Below are positions 7,886 through 16,966 of a DNA stretch of 56,409 bases, piece after piece. The position numbers and the translations under genes are program-made. Origin of the DNA: Mastigocoleus testarum BC008 (GTDB lineage: Bacteria > Cyanobacteriota > Cyanobacteriia > Cyanobacteriales > Nostocaceae); contig NZ_LMTZ01000122.1 of assembly GCF_001456025.1 (NCBI RefSeq), forward strand, positions 26,776 to 83,184, written 5' to 3'. The notes below the pieces were generated by a model that was not told the DNA's origin, searched no databases, and saw only the letters and a program-made list of their open reading frames with translations. Every line of letters begins with the position of its first letter. Positions within the stretch are counted from its first letter, which is position 1.

Positions 7886-10312
7886 ATGTCTGAATTAATT
7901 CAAGCAGTTCTCGATAGTGAAGATAGAAATGATTTGCGTGGCTTAGTCAGCGAGTTACGCCAGCAAGAGCAGGGATATTTACTACGTAACGACATTCTGA
8001 ATCTTTTTGACGAGTATTGTTCCAAGTATCAAAAACCTGAAAACTTTTTCACCTACTCAAATTTAGGTAAGTTAATTTACTATACTCAAGAAATTATTCA
8101 TATTAAAGAAGAATCGACTCTTTGCTTTATTATTCGTCCCAAAATTGCGTCTCAAGAAATCTATCGACTGACAGCAGACTTTAAAGTCGAAGAGATGAGC
8201 GTTCAAGAACTGCTTGACTTGCGCGATCGCTTTGTTGATAAGTACAACCCGAATGAAGGTGACCTATTAGAACTGGACTTCGGACCATTTTATGATTATT
8301 CCCCTGTAATTCGCGATCCTAAAAATATTGGTAAAGGGGTGCAGTTTCTCAACCGCTATCTTTCCAGTAAACTCTTCCAAGATCCCAACCAATGGTTAGA
8401 AGGTCTGTTTAACTTCTTACAGTTGCATCAATATAATGGCATTCAATTGCTAATTAACGATCGCATCGCTTCTCAGCAGCAATTGTCAGAACAGGTTAAA
8501 AAAGCGATTGAATTTGTCAGTCAGCGTTCCGACGACGAAAGTTACGAAGTATTCCGTTTCCCCTTACAAATGATGGGATTTGAACCAGGATGGGGAAACA
8601 CCGCTGCAAGGGTACTGGAAACTTTAAATATTTTAGATGAATTAATCGATTCTCCCGATCCCCAAACCCTAGAGGCTTTCATCTCTCGGATCCCGATGAT
8701 TTTCAAAATCGTTTTGGTGTCCGCTCACGGTTGGTTTGCTCAAGAGGGAGTGTTAGGAAGACCTGACACCGGGGGACAAGTGGTTTATGTTTTAGACCAA
8801 GCTAAGAGTTTAGAAAAGCAATTACAAGAAGATGCAATCCTTGCTGGTTTGGAAGGCTTAAATGTCCAACCTAAAGTAATTATTCTGACTCGTTTAATTC
8901 CTAATAGTGACGGTACGCTGTGTAATCAACCTCTGGAAAAAGTCCATGGGTCAGAAAATGCTTGGATTTTACGTGTACCCCTGAGGGAGTTTAATCCTAA
9001 TGTTACCCAAAATTGGATTTCCCGTTTTGAATTTTGGCCTTATTTGGAAACCTTTGCAATCGACGCTGAGAAGCAATTATTAGCAGAGTTCCAAGGTAGA
9101 CCAGATTTAATCGTTGGTAATTACACCGACGGTAACTTAGTTGCTTTCTTATTAGCGCGGCGTTTGGGAGTTACCCAGTGTAATGTAGCCCATGCTTTAG
9201 AAAAATCTAAGTACTTATTCAGTAACTTATATTGGCAAGATTTAGAAGATAAATATCACTTCTCCTTGCAATTCACTGCTGACTTGATAGCAATGAACGC
9301 TGCTAACTTTGTGGTCAGCAGTACCTATCAAGAAATCGTCGGTACTCCCGATAGTATCGGACAATATGAGTCCTACAAATGCTTGACTATGCCCGAGTTA
9401 TATCACGTAGTCAACGGCGTTGAATTATTCAGTCCCAAATTTAATGTTGTTCCACCAGGGGTAAACGAAAGTTGCTTCTTCCCCTATAACAATAGTCAAG
9501 AAAGAATCCAGAGCGATCGCCAGAGAATGGATGAAATGCTCTTTACCTTAGAAGACGAAAGTCAAATTTACGGTAAATTAGACGATCCCACCAAGCGTCC
9601 TTTATTCTCCATGGCTCGTCTCGATCGCATTAAAAACATCACTGGTTTAGCCGAATGTTTTGGTAAGAGCAAAGAACTCCAAGAACATTGCAACTTAATT
9701 TTAGTTGCGGGTAAATTGCGGGTTGAAGAATCAGGTGACAATGAAGAACGGGACGAAATTGTCAAACTCTACCGCACAATTGACGAATACAATCTCCACG
9801 GGAAAATCCGTTGGTTGGGCGTTCGTTTATCTAAAAATGATTCCGGTGTGGTCTATCGAGTAATTGCAGATCGTCAAGGAGTATTTGTTCAACCAGCATT
9901 ATTTGAAGCTTTTGGTTTAACAATTTTGGAAGCAATGATTTCCGGTTTACCAACCTTTGCAACTCAGTTTGGTGGTCCTTTAGAAATTATTCAAGACAAG
10001 AAAAACGGCTTTTATATTAATCCCACAAACTTAGAAGAAACAGCAGCAAAAATTGTCGAATTTGTCACTAAATGCGAGCAGAATCCTAACTACTGGGAAG
10101 AAATTTCTCAAAAGGCAATCGAACGGGTTTACACTACTTATACTTGGAAAATTCACACCACTAAATTACTCTCCTTAGCAAGAATCTACGGATTTTGGAA
10201 TTTCAACTCTAAAGAGAAACGCGAAGATTTACTACGCTACTTAGAATCTCTGTTCTATTTGATTTACAAGCCAAGGGCGCAAAAGCTTTTAGAACAACAT
10301 CAATCTCGCTAA
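7886..10312 (+). CDS. susA: Sucrose synthase
   Basis: An 808-residue sucrose synthase, essentially full length for the cyanobacterial and plant family. The enzyme reversibly converts sucrose plus a nucleoside diphosphate to NDP-glucose and fructose, and in filamentous cyanobacteria it works mainly in sucrose cleavage. Residues 1-270 are the sucrose-synthase-specific N-terminal domain. The GT-B catalytic region begins at VSAHGWFAQEGVLGRPDTGG, and the retaining-GT4 EX7E motif is E674...E682. There is no plant-type N-terminal phosphorylation signature I can point to. The gene is monocistronic, with a palindrome upstream and a strong terminator downstream. Confidence 0.97.
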   Translation: MSELIQAVLDSEDRNDLRGLVSELRQQEQGYLLRNDILNLFDEYCSKYQKPENFFTYSNLGKLIYYTQEIIHIKEESTLCFIIRPKIASQEIYRLTADFKVEEMSVQELLDLRDRFVDKYNPNEGDLLELDFGPFYDYSPVIRDPKNIGKGVQFLNRYLSSKLFQDPNQWLEGLFNFLQLHQYNGIQLLINDRIASQQQLSEQVKKAIEFVSQRSDDESYEVFRFPLQMMGFEPGWGNTAARVLETLNILDELIDSPDPQTLEAFISRIPMIFKIVLVSAHGWFAQEGVLGRPDTGGQVVYVLDQAKSLEKQLQEDAILAGLEGLNVQPKVIILTRLIPNSDGTLCNQPLEKVHGSENAWILRVPLREFNPNVTQNWISRFEFWPYLETFAIDAEKQLLAEFQGRPDLIVGNYTDGNLVAFLLARRLGVTQCNVAHALEKSKYLFSNLYWQDLEDKYHFSLQFTADLIAMNAANFVVSSTYQEIVGTPDSIGQYESYKCLTMPELYHVVNGVELFSPKFNVVPPGVNESCFFPYNNSQERIQSDRQRMDEMLFTLEDESQIYGKLDDPTKRPLFSMARLDRIKNITGLAECFGKSKELQEHCNLILVAGKLRVEESGDNEERDEIVKLYRTIDEYNLHGKIRWLGVRLSKNDSGVVYRVIADRQGVFVQPALFEAFGLTILEAMISGLPTFATQFGGPLEIIQDKKNGFYINPTNLEETAAKIVEFVTKCEQNPNYWEEISQKAIERVYTTYTWKIHTTKLLSLARIYGFWNFNSKEKREDLLRYLESLFYLIYKPRAQKLLEQHQSR

Positions 10313-10457
10313 TTAACTGTTGAGAACTAATACAAACCTGTGAGTAAATAAAATCTGTAAATAAATCAGGTAATACGGGTAAGTATTAAATCAGAGCTAA
10401 TTCACCAATAATCCTGTGTTGTGGAATTCGATATTGTGGAATTACACCAATAAAAAC

Positions 10458-10489
10458 AGAGACGCAGCATTGCTACGTCTCTTTTTTTT
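10458..10489 (+). terminator. Rho-independent terminator after susA
   Basis: AGAGACG (10458-10464) pairs with CGTCTCT (10476-10482) around an 11-base loop. The stem runs straight into a T-tract (10482-10489). It lies about 145 bp after the susA stop and is related to the palindrome at 2368-2398. Confidence 0.75.
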
Positions 10490-10593
10490 ACAAAAATCTA
10501 AAAAGTATTGGGTTATAAGGTTATTTAAAGTTACAGGTTTAGAAGTTAGGAGTTAGAAGTTCAAACTTTAAAAGCTAAAAGTGATGACAACTC

Positions 10594-10671
10594 AAGTGTG
10601 TGAGTTAAGTGTGTGAGTTAAGCGTATAAGTTAAGTGTGTAAGTTAAATGTGTGAGTTAAATGTGTAAATT
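10594..10671. repeat. Six tandem copies of a 13-bp unit
   Basis: Six consecutive 13-bp copies close to AAGTGTGTGAGTT. The first two are identical, and the rest differ by one to three bases. No coding function is apparent. Confidence 0.85.
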
Positions 10672-10968
10672 ATAATTGCTTATAAGTGAGCGAGGAACCA
10701 GATATATTTATTTGTGGTCTGTCCTGTGAAGCCCTACGGCGAATAGCTTCTCATCGAACGCATAAAGGAGAAAATGCGTACAATTCTGCTTGAAAGTTCA
10801 GAGATGAAAGTCAAATATGAAAATTCAAATATCAGACAGGATAATAGAAAATCATTCATAATTAGTCGTCAATTACTCATAACACTTAGTGCAAAACTTA
10901 TAAACTCATAACCTATATATTAACAACCTATAAGTTTGTAACTCTAAGTTTTTAACCCAGAACCAAGA

Positions 10969-11718
10969 CTATTGTGATAAAGCTCGCCATGTCTTATTAC
11001 CAACAACTCCATCTACTCCTAGGTCGTGTTGATTTTGGAAGGCTTTAACAGCAGTTTCTGTTAACGCTCCAAAAATACCATCTACACTTATGGCGTAGCC
11101 ATTATAAATTAATAATCTCTGTAGAACTTTGACAGGAATACCTCTATTACCAAAATGCAAAGTGGGTAGAAATTCTTTACTTCTTGTTGTTGCAATTGCA
11201 TTATTTAATCTTCCAAACCCTCCAGTTTCCTCATATCTGAATCGCTGACGGAGAATAATTTGGGAATATAATTTGTTGTTTCTCCTTGGTGAAATATTTT
11301 TTAGCTTACTTGGTACAAACAACAGCTTTAAGGGATATCCTTCCTCACTTCTAGATACTCTCGTTACTAACTTTAAAGACTTTTTTGTACCGCAAGAAAA
11401 ATTGGAATAATTAATCCTCCTCATTTTCATTTTTACTGCTTGTGATTTGGATAAACATTTAGAAGCCAGCTTTTCCCGGGTTTTTTCCAAAATTTCTTCT
11501 TTTTTTAGAACTAATTTTGGCGCAGTATCTGAAGACATCTTATTCAACTGCATAAATTCTGGTGGTGTAATTTGAGCAGTTGACGCTTGTTGAGACATCT
11601 GTTGATGATTATTATTCTTTTGTTTTTCAAGTTGAACTAGTTGTTGTTTTAGTAATTGGGGTAAAGGTGATTGTCCAGTTGTTAAGCCGCTTGTAATCAG
11701 TATACTAATATAGTTCAT
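10969..11718 (-). CDS. Peptidoglycan-binding-domain protein
   Basis: A 249-residue protein with a C-terminal PG_binding_1-type domain (about residues 185-248: LHFGNRGIPVKVLQRLL, then the GIFGALTETAVKAFQ and VDGVVGNKTWRAL motifs). Such three-helix domains bind cell-wall peptidoglycan. Residues 1-180 are Gln/Lys-rich, probably disordered, and match no family I know. No convincing signal peptide and no clear ribosome-binding site are seen at the ATG, so the N-terminus is uncertain. The second half closely resembles the 68-residue protein encoded at 12759-12965, which suggests duplication. No catalytic domain is attached. Confidence 0.75.
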   Translation of the reverse strand: MNYISILITSGLTTGQSPLPQLLKQQLVQLEKQKNNNHQQMSQQASTAQITPPEFMQLNKMSSDTAPKLVLKKEEILEKTREKLASKCLSKSQAVKMKMRRINYSNFSCGTKKSLKLVTRVSRSEEGYPLKLLFVPSKLKNISPRRNNKLYSQIILRQRFRYEETGGFGRLNNAIATTRSKEFLPTLHFGNRGIPVKVLQRLLIYNGYAISVDGIFGALTETAVKAFQNQHDLGVDGVVGNKTWRALSQ

Positions 11719-12758
11719 TGTGTGTTGTTTTACTCATGCCCGTATTTCCCTCACAGTTGAAAAAGCTGTGGTTTTAGAATTGAATATGGCTATTACTTAC
11801 AAAAATATCGCGATTATTTTTACAGAAGATGTATAATCATACTTAGCCTCCTACGAATTAAAAAGCACACAGGTTTGCTGCAAAATTTTGCGTTCAATGT
11901 CTAGAACACTGACGCAACCCTTATCAAACTTAAGGGAGATTTCGACTGTTATGATGTCCGATCTCTCAGATCTAATCTTAGTTTGACTATTTGAATCTTA
12001 TTATGCTCTGTGCAATTCTAGTTTGTTATTAGCGGTAGATTTGTAGCTCCGATTACCCATGGGTGCTGTAATCCGCAATAAAACTGTTCTTAGGAAACAT
12101 TTTACGAATATTCCTTACATAGTGACTAAAGCACCGATTATTAATACAAATCCTAATAATAGAAAAAATTTTCCATTATTTAGGTTTGCTTGGGACATTA
12201 ACTTAAGATACAAATAATTTAACTTCCAAATTTAACTTCCAAAGACGTCTATTACCTATTGCTTTAACTGTGCTAGTCCTAAAATAGATCGAGCACACTC
12301 AATTAATGCCGCTAAGTTAAGGCTCATCCGCACGTAGCGTGTGTGAACAAACCTTGAACTGATGTAGAGTGTGGGAGGTGTGGGAGGTAGCTTTATGCAA
12401 CAACATACAACAAGCCTCATTAATTAAACTCCCCCCTCTCCCCTTTCTACCCCCTCTTCCCACACCTCTCTTCTAGTAAGGCTTTTGGCTTTTATTAGTG
12501 CCATTCCATACTCAATCAAATGTGCAAAGGGAATAATTATCTTCTATATGCGTCATCGGGGAAGTTATTATTCTGGTTTGTCCATAATCCTAAATTAAAT
12601 ACTGCATAACAATCCCGAACTAAAACATTGCTCTTTTTAAGGTCATTGGGGATGTCTTTCTCGTAGCAGCAGCACATTACATGTATTATTATAGGGCAAC
12701 AAACAAGCAGGTAGAGTGTTGAATATAATTGTTACCCACGCAATACTACATTGATCCT
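11719..12758. other. Long intergenic region between the two PG-binding genes
   Basis: Contains one possible 27-codon membrane-peptide frame on the minus strand (12115-12198, listed separately) and a pyrimidine-rich stretch near 12428-12470. Nothing else is recognised. Confidence 0.5.
12115..12198 (-). CDS. Possible 27-residue single-span membrane peptide
   Basis: A minus-strand ATG-to-TAA frame of 27 codons. Its translation begins MSQANLNNGKFF, followed by the strongly hydrophobic LLLGFVLIIGALVTM. The layout, with a short polar N-terminus and one membrane span, resembles small thylakoid subunits, but the sequence matches none I recognise. No good Shine-Dalgarno sequence is seen. In AT-rich DNA this may be chance. 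Confidence 0.25.
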   Translation of the reverse strand: MSQANLNNGKFFLLLGFVLIIGALVTM

Positions 12759-12965
12759 TTATCTAGTTAATTCTCGCCAAGTTATTGGACCAACGATCCC
12801 ATCCGGGATAAGACCTCGTTGTTCTTGGAAAGCTTTAACTGCTGTTTCTGTAACTGCTCCAAAAGAGCCGTCAACACTAATAAAATAACCATTTGATAAC
12901 AATAAACGTTGTAATACTCTAACAGAGCTACCAGAGCTGCCAAATCTTATAGTGGGTAAATTCAT
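12759..12965 (-). CDS. Stand-alone peptidoglycan-binding domain protein
   Basis: The 68-residue protein is one complete PG_binding_1-type domain with almost nothing else: LPTIRFGSSGSSVRVLQRLL, DGSFGAVTETAVKAFQEQ and PDGIVGPITWREL. There is no signal peptide, so how it would reach the wall is unclear. A GAGGA ribosome-binding site sits about 6 bases before the ATG, supporting the start. It is closely related to the C-terminal domain of the 249-residue protein encoded at 10969-11718 on the same strand. It may be a domain-only paralogue, or a partner used inside the cell. Confidence 0.8.
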   Translation of the reverse strand: MNLPTIRFGSSGSSVRVLQRLLLSNGYFISVDGSFGAVTETAVKAFQEQRGLIPDGIVGPITWRELTR

Positions 12966-13710
12966 TTTTATCCTCGTTGTGTTTATGTGTTTTAGATTGT
13001 TGCTTGTACAAAATGTATTGTTAAGCTAATTTTGAAAATTTATTTTCTCCTCAGTATCAAAACTACAAATGATACTTAACACTTTTCGGAATATAATAAT
13101 TACTCTTTGGTTTGAAAATAGCTTAATTAGGAAGACTGTGGAGAAAAATAAAAATTACTGACAGAGCTTAGTATAATTAGATCTAGCAAACGCGAATAAT
13201 GTTAGCAGTTGGCAAAGTTTAGTGTCAGTACTTCATGGAGTTAACTGATATTAAATAAAAATAATATAGTAATCCTAAATCATTCATAAAAAACTCATCA
13301 GCAGTTATCTGCAGACACCGTTAACCGCAGGTGCGTCTCAGGGTCTGTCGCATTTCTGCAGGATTAATCTGTTAGGGAATCAAACATGATTGCTATATCT
13401 GAATAATTTTTATAGGACTTACGCAAAATCTACGTAATTGCGTCATTACGTATGACTAACGTCACACTTTTGCTAATAGCTGAATTACGTTCCGGTCGCA
13501 ATCACAAATTTTAGCTGCGTAAGTCCTGGTTTTGATTTTTTAATTATTTTCAATAATGTCTCTTTATTTGGGATAGGATATAATCTTAAATATAAGGCTG
13601 TTACAAGCCACGGGGAAATTTTTACTTTGGAAGTCCCTGCAGCGAAAAGTATTAGACCACGACGGAAACTTATTTGTCGACGCGGTCAAACAATTTGACA
13701 TATAAAAAAA
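12966..13710. other. Intergenic region with a MITE
   Basis: Apart from the 114-bp inverted-repeat element at 13414-13527, no gene or motif is recognised in this gap. A 73-codon minus frame overlapping the tRNA at 13564-13785 is not considered real. Confidence 0.6.
13414..13527. mobile_element. MITE-like element, 114 bp
   Basis: Perfect 12-bp terminal inverted repeats, AGGACTTACGCA at 13414-13425 and TGCGTAAGTCCT at 13516-13527, bound a non-coding interior. This terminus is familiar from dispersed small elements in cyanobacterial genomes. No clear target duplication is visible at the flanks. Confidence 0.75.
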
Positions 13711-13781
<71 letters not shown>

Positions 13782-15044
13782 GCACTTAAAAACACTGTCT
13801 TTAAGCAAAAAGTTACTATGTTACGACAGTTGCTTTACATCAGTCGTAACATTGACTCGAAACATTATAACCCCATTAATATATATTGACAATATCGTAA
13901 TATTACTACATTCAAAAGATAACTATTTTACTGAATTAATAATATCGTTCTAATTGTAGGATAGTATAATGCGCAACTTACTTAAGTGGCAAAAATAATT
14001 ACTTTTAGAATGGTACATAACTATAGTTAGAACAACTTAAATATCAATAAAATCAGAATAAAAAGTTTTTCACCCATAGATTGTGCACCTTAATATTCTC
14101 ATCGACTAGTGATCGTAATTTCATAGCCAGTCTCAAATAAAGGGGATAATCTCAAAATACATTTAATAAAAAACAGTGCTTATACTGATGGAAGTATTAA
14201 AAGTATTGGTGATATTTAAATAGTCTTTTTTCTGGATTTGTGTATTTTTATTATTTCCAAGTGCTTAATAAGCATTTTCAGTTTTGCAATATCCAGAATA
14301 AAACTGTTTGTCAGCGCAATTTGATGCTTATAAATATTGATTAAGCAATTCTCCACTGATTTTTTCCAAGAATGACTTAGGGAAACTACTTAAACATCCT
14401 AGAAGAATTAAGTTTTACAAAAATAGGGAATTTAAGTGGAGCAAATACTTGAATACATAATTAGCGGCTCAAGTTATCTTGCTGAGTCTTATCAAGCTAA
14501 TTCAGAGTGAATACTACTTGAAGAGTAAGAAGTATTTTGTTACTCTCAGTATTTAAAATAATTAGTTGTTTTTTTTACTTTCACTCTATGTAATTACGTT
14601 ATCTTTCAAATCAAAGTTCTATAGCTTTCTGAGATTACATCATATTTGAGGTATCATGCCAACAACATCATATAGATATATCATCTATATATCTATATAA
14701 ATTTTGTGTTATAGGTTACATTATGTAACTAAGGTTGATGGTGCTTAATGTTTCGCTGTATAGTTTTTTAAAATCAAGATAAGTGCTTAAATATGTCTTA
14801 AGATAGATGACATTACATGCATGTGATTAGATCTAATAAAAATACAATTACTTTGGTTTTTTTAACCGTAAAATCACAAACTCTAGGCGATATGGAGGTA
14901 TTTATTATGAAGTAAATAACTATGTATTAATCCAATGAAGTACAAGTTAAGATTATAAGTTAAAAATGATACTTTCTTTAGTTTTGGTTGTTGAACGATA
15001 AGGAGTAATAGGATATTAAAACGCTTACATTGTTGCCAACAAAA
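13782..15044. other. Long AT-rich intergenic region
   Basis: About 1.26 kb without a supportable gene. Short A/T palindromes and an ATATATC-rich stretch near 14665-14700 are visible. Short open frames at 13674-13889 and 13768-13953 overlap the tRNA and are rejected. Confidence 0.55.
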
Positions 15045-15842
15045 ATGAATCAATTTTCTCCGCTATCAGTAGCACAGATAACGGACCTACATCTATTTGC
15101 AGATGAAAATCAAGCATTATTGGGTATACCCACTACCCAATCTTTTGAAGCTGTAGTCAAAAGATTAAAGCAAATCGATTCCGAAATTGATTTACTATTG
15201 GTGACCGGAGATTTATCTGGTGATGGGACGCCAGGCTCTTACGAAAATTTACAAGCATTTTTTAATCAACTTCAGATACCAACCTACTGGTTACCTGGAG
15301 ATCACGATTCTGCTCAAGCCATAGACCAATATTTAAATTTAGGTTTGGTTTCGCGACGCAAGTGTTTTGAAAGGGGTGGATGGAATTTTATTTTGCTCAA
15401 TTCATCTATTCCCGGTCAGGAACAGGGTTATTTATCAACCAAAACGTTATTTTGGTTAGAGAAGCAATTGGAAACAGTTGGAGATAGTCCAACTGTAGTG
15501 GCTTTACATCATCCACCTTTTCCAGTTAATTCCAAATGGTTAGATAGTAATAATTTGGAAAATCCAGAAGAGTTTTTCCAAGTTTTAGATCGCTATCCAC
15601 AAGTGAAATTAGTTTTGTTTGGTCATATCCATCAAGAATTTCAACAACAACGCGGTAGCGTGTCTTACCTTGGAACGCCTTCAACTTGTATTCAATTTCG
15701 ACCAAAAACTCCATCTTTGACTATTGACAGCAGATCTCCCGGTTTTCGACTGCTCAAGCTTTATTCCAACGGAGTTTGGGAAAGTTCTGTTGAGCGAGTT
15801 GATTACTACAATCCTTTGGATATACCTGCGATGGGATATTAA
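15045..15842 (+). CDS. CpdA-like calcineurin-type metallophosphoesterase
   Basis: A protein of about 265 residues in the class III phosphodiesterase/CpdA group, which hydrolyse cyclic nucleotides or related phosphodiesters with a dinuclear metal centre. The metal motifs appear in order: ITDLHLF (DxH), VTGDLSGDG (GD), PGDHD, VALHHPP and FGHIH. The third motif is GDHD where most members have GNHD, replacing a metal-ligand asparagine with aspartate. I start at the ATG at 15045, giving MNQFSPLSVAQITDLHLF. An in-frame TTG at 15030 would add five residues; an AAGGAG lies at 15000-15005, too far from either start to decide. Cytoplasmic, with no signal peptide. The true substrate is not shown by sequence. 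Confidence 0.88.
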   Translation: MNQFSPLSVAQITDLHLFADENQALLGIPTTQSFEAVVKRLKQIDSEIDLLLVTGDLSGDGTPGSYENLQAFFNQLQIPTYWLPGDHDSAQAIDQYLNLGLVSRRKCFERGGWNFILLNSSIPGQEQGYLSTKTLFWLEKQLETVGDSPTVVALHHPPFPVNSKWLDSNNLENPEEFFQVLDRYPQVKLVLFGHIHQEFQQQRGSVSYLGTPSTCIQFRPKTPSLTIDSRSPGFRLLKLYSNGVWESSVERVDYYNPLDIPAMGY

Positions 15843-16072
15843 AATAAAAGTGATTTAAAAATTTTGACTGATAATGTGCCAAAATACAGGGTTATTCTGA
15901 GTAAACCTATATGTATAATGTTTTATCAGCCATTATGGTAGGTATTTTTTACGGTGTGGTCCTAATTTACGAAACAATACACCTGCGTATTTTTTATTTT
16001 AATTATGCTGTCATTGGCTAGAGACATCAGCTAGCAACATAACAAAAGAATATTTTAAGAAGTTAGAATCTA

Positions 16073-16669
16073 TTAATTTAAAGTTTTGACTTCACTCGCA
16101 AAGCTCTGTTTGCGAACAAAATGAAACGGTCCAGCAACAGAACCCCAAACCCGTTCATCTGTTTCGACGTCCCTTCCCCGATCGAGACTAAAAAAATTCT
16201 CCGCGTCAATTTCAAATTCGTTATCTAGATAAGTCGTTTTCTCATTCCTAACGACTACACAAGCTTTACCTGGTTCCACCCTACCTTTGAAGCTCTTACC
16301 AGTCCATTCCACAATCATGTTACAACCAGGCATATCTTTTAAATCCTCAATTGTAAGCTTGTTGAGGCGTTGTGGTTGACGGGATGCACCATAGAATAAT
16401 TTTTCATCCTTGAGAGTATAATGCTTGATAACAATATTCTCTTCAGTGGGAATTAATTTCATGACCCGCATTCGATAAGGTTGATTTAGTGCAAAATCAT
16501 AAGCTTGTTCTAAAAATAAGCTAACTCCGGACAGCAGGTCCAGGGGTAAGGGACGAATACATACGCGAATATGAGCAAAAAAAGGTGGATTTTCGTAAGC
16601 TTGTTCTTGATTGCTAAAATCAGCAGCCATCCAGCGAGCGAGAGTTGCTATATCTTTAGAATGGGTCAT
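16073..16669 (-). CDS. cpcT: CpcT/CpeT-type phycobiliprotein chromophore lyase
   Basis: The 198-residue protein is normal length for the CpcT/CpeT lyase family. CpcT attaches phycocyanobilin to the distal cysteine (Cys-153/155) of phycocyanin and phycoerythrocyanin beta subunits. Recognisable conserved stretches are FFAHIRVCIRPLP, EQAYDFALNQPYRMRV, the central PGCNMIVEW, and VWGSVAGPFHFVRK near the end. No membrane segments are present. It lies convergent with the phosphodiesterase gene and divergent from the TPR gene. From memory, cpcT in Nostoc PCC 7120 also lies in the hgl gene neighbourhood. CpeT-type specificity cannot be excluded without alignment. Confidence 0.92.
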   Translation of the reverse strand: MTHSKDIATLARWMAADFSNQEQAYENPPFFAHIRVCIRPLPLDLLSGVSLFLEQAYDFALNQPYRMRVMKLIPTEENIVIKHYTLKDEKLFYGASRQPQRLNKLTIEDLKDMPGCNMIVEWTGKSFKGRVEPGKACVVVRNEKTTYLDNEFEIDAENFFSLDRGRDVETDERVWGSVAGPFHFVRKQSFASEVKTLN

Positions 16670-16966
16670 TATCAGAAATTAATATTTATCTCAGACTAGT
16701 ATTTTAAGCGTTTAGATTTTGGCTAAGCTTGAAGGGATGTAAGATGCTACATCTCTATAAAGGTTGTAGCTAGTCAAAACCAAATTGCACATCTTAACCC
16801 TAAGCAGGGTTAAAAGTACGCTCCAAAAATATTGTAAAACCAATAGTTAGCAGTTTTTCAGGAGAAATTTTTGTCAAACTGCGTCAATATCGAATAACTA
16901 AATCAAGCAACTAATAAATAATAAGGATATTTATCCCTGTCCCCAGTTCCTAATCCCTATGAACAT

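Larger units (their letters stand above)
10313..10968. other. Intergenic region with terminator and short repeats
   Basis: Holds the susA terminator, heptad-like GAAGTTAGGAGTTA units around 10540-10560 and the six-copy 13-mer at 10594-10671. No gene is supported in the remainder. Confidence 0.6.
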
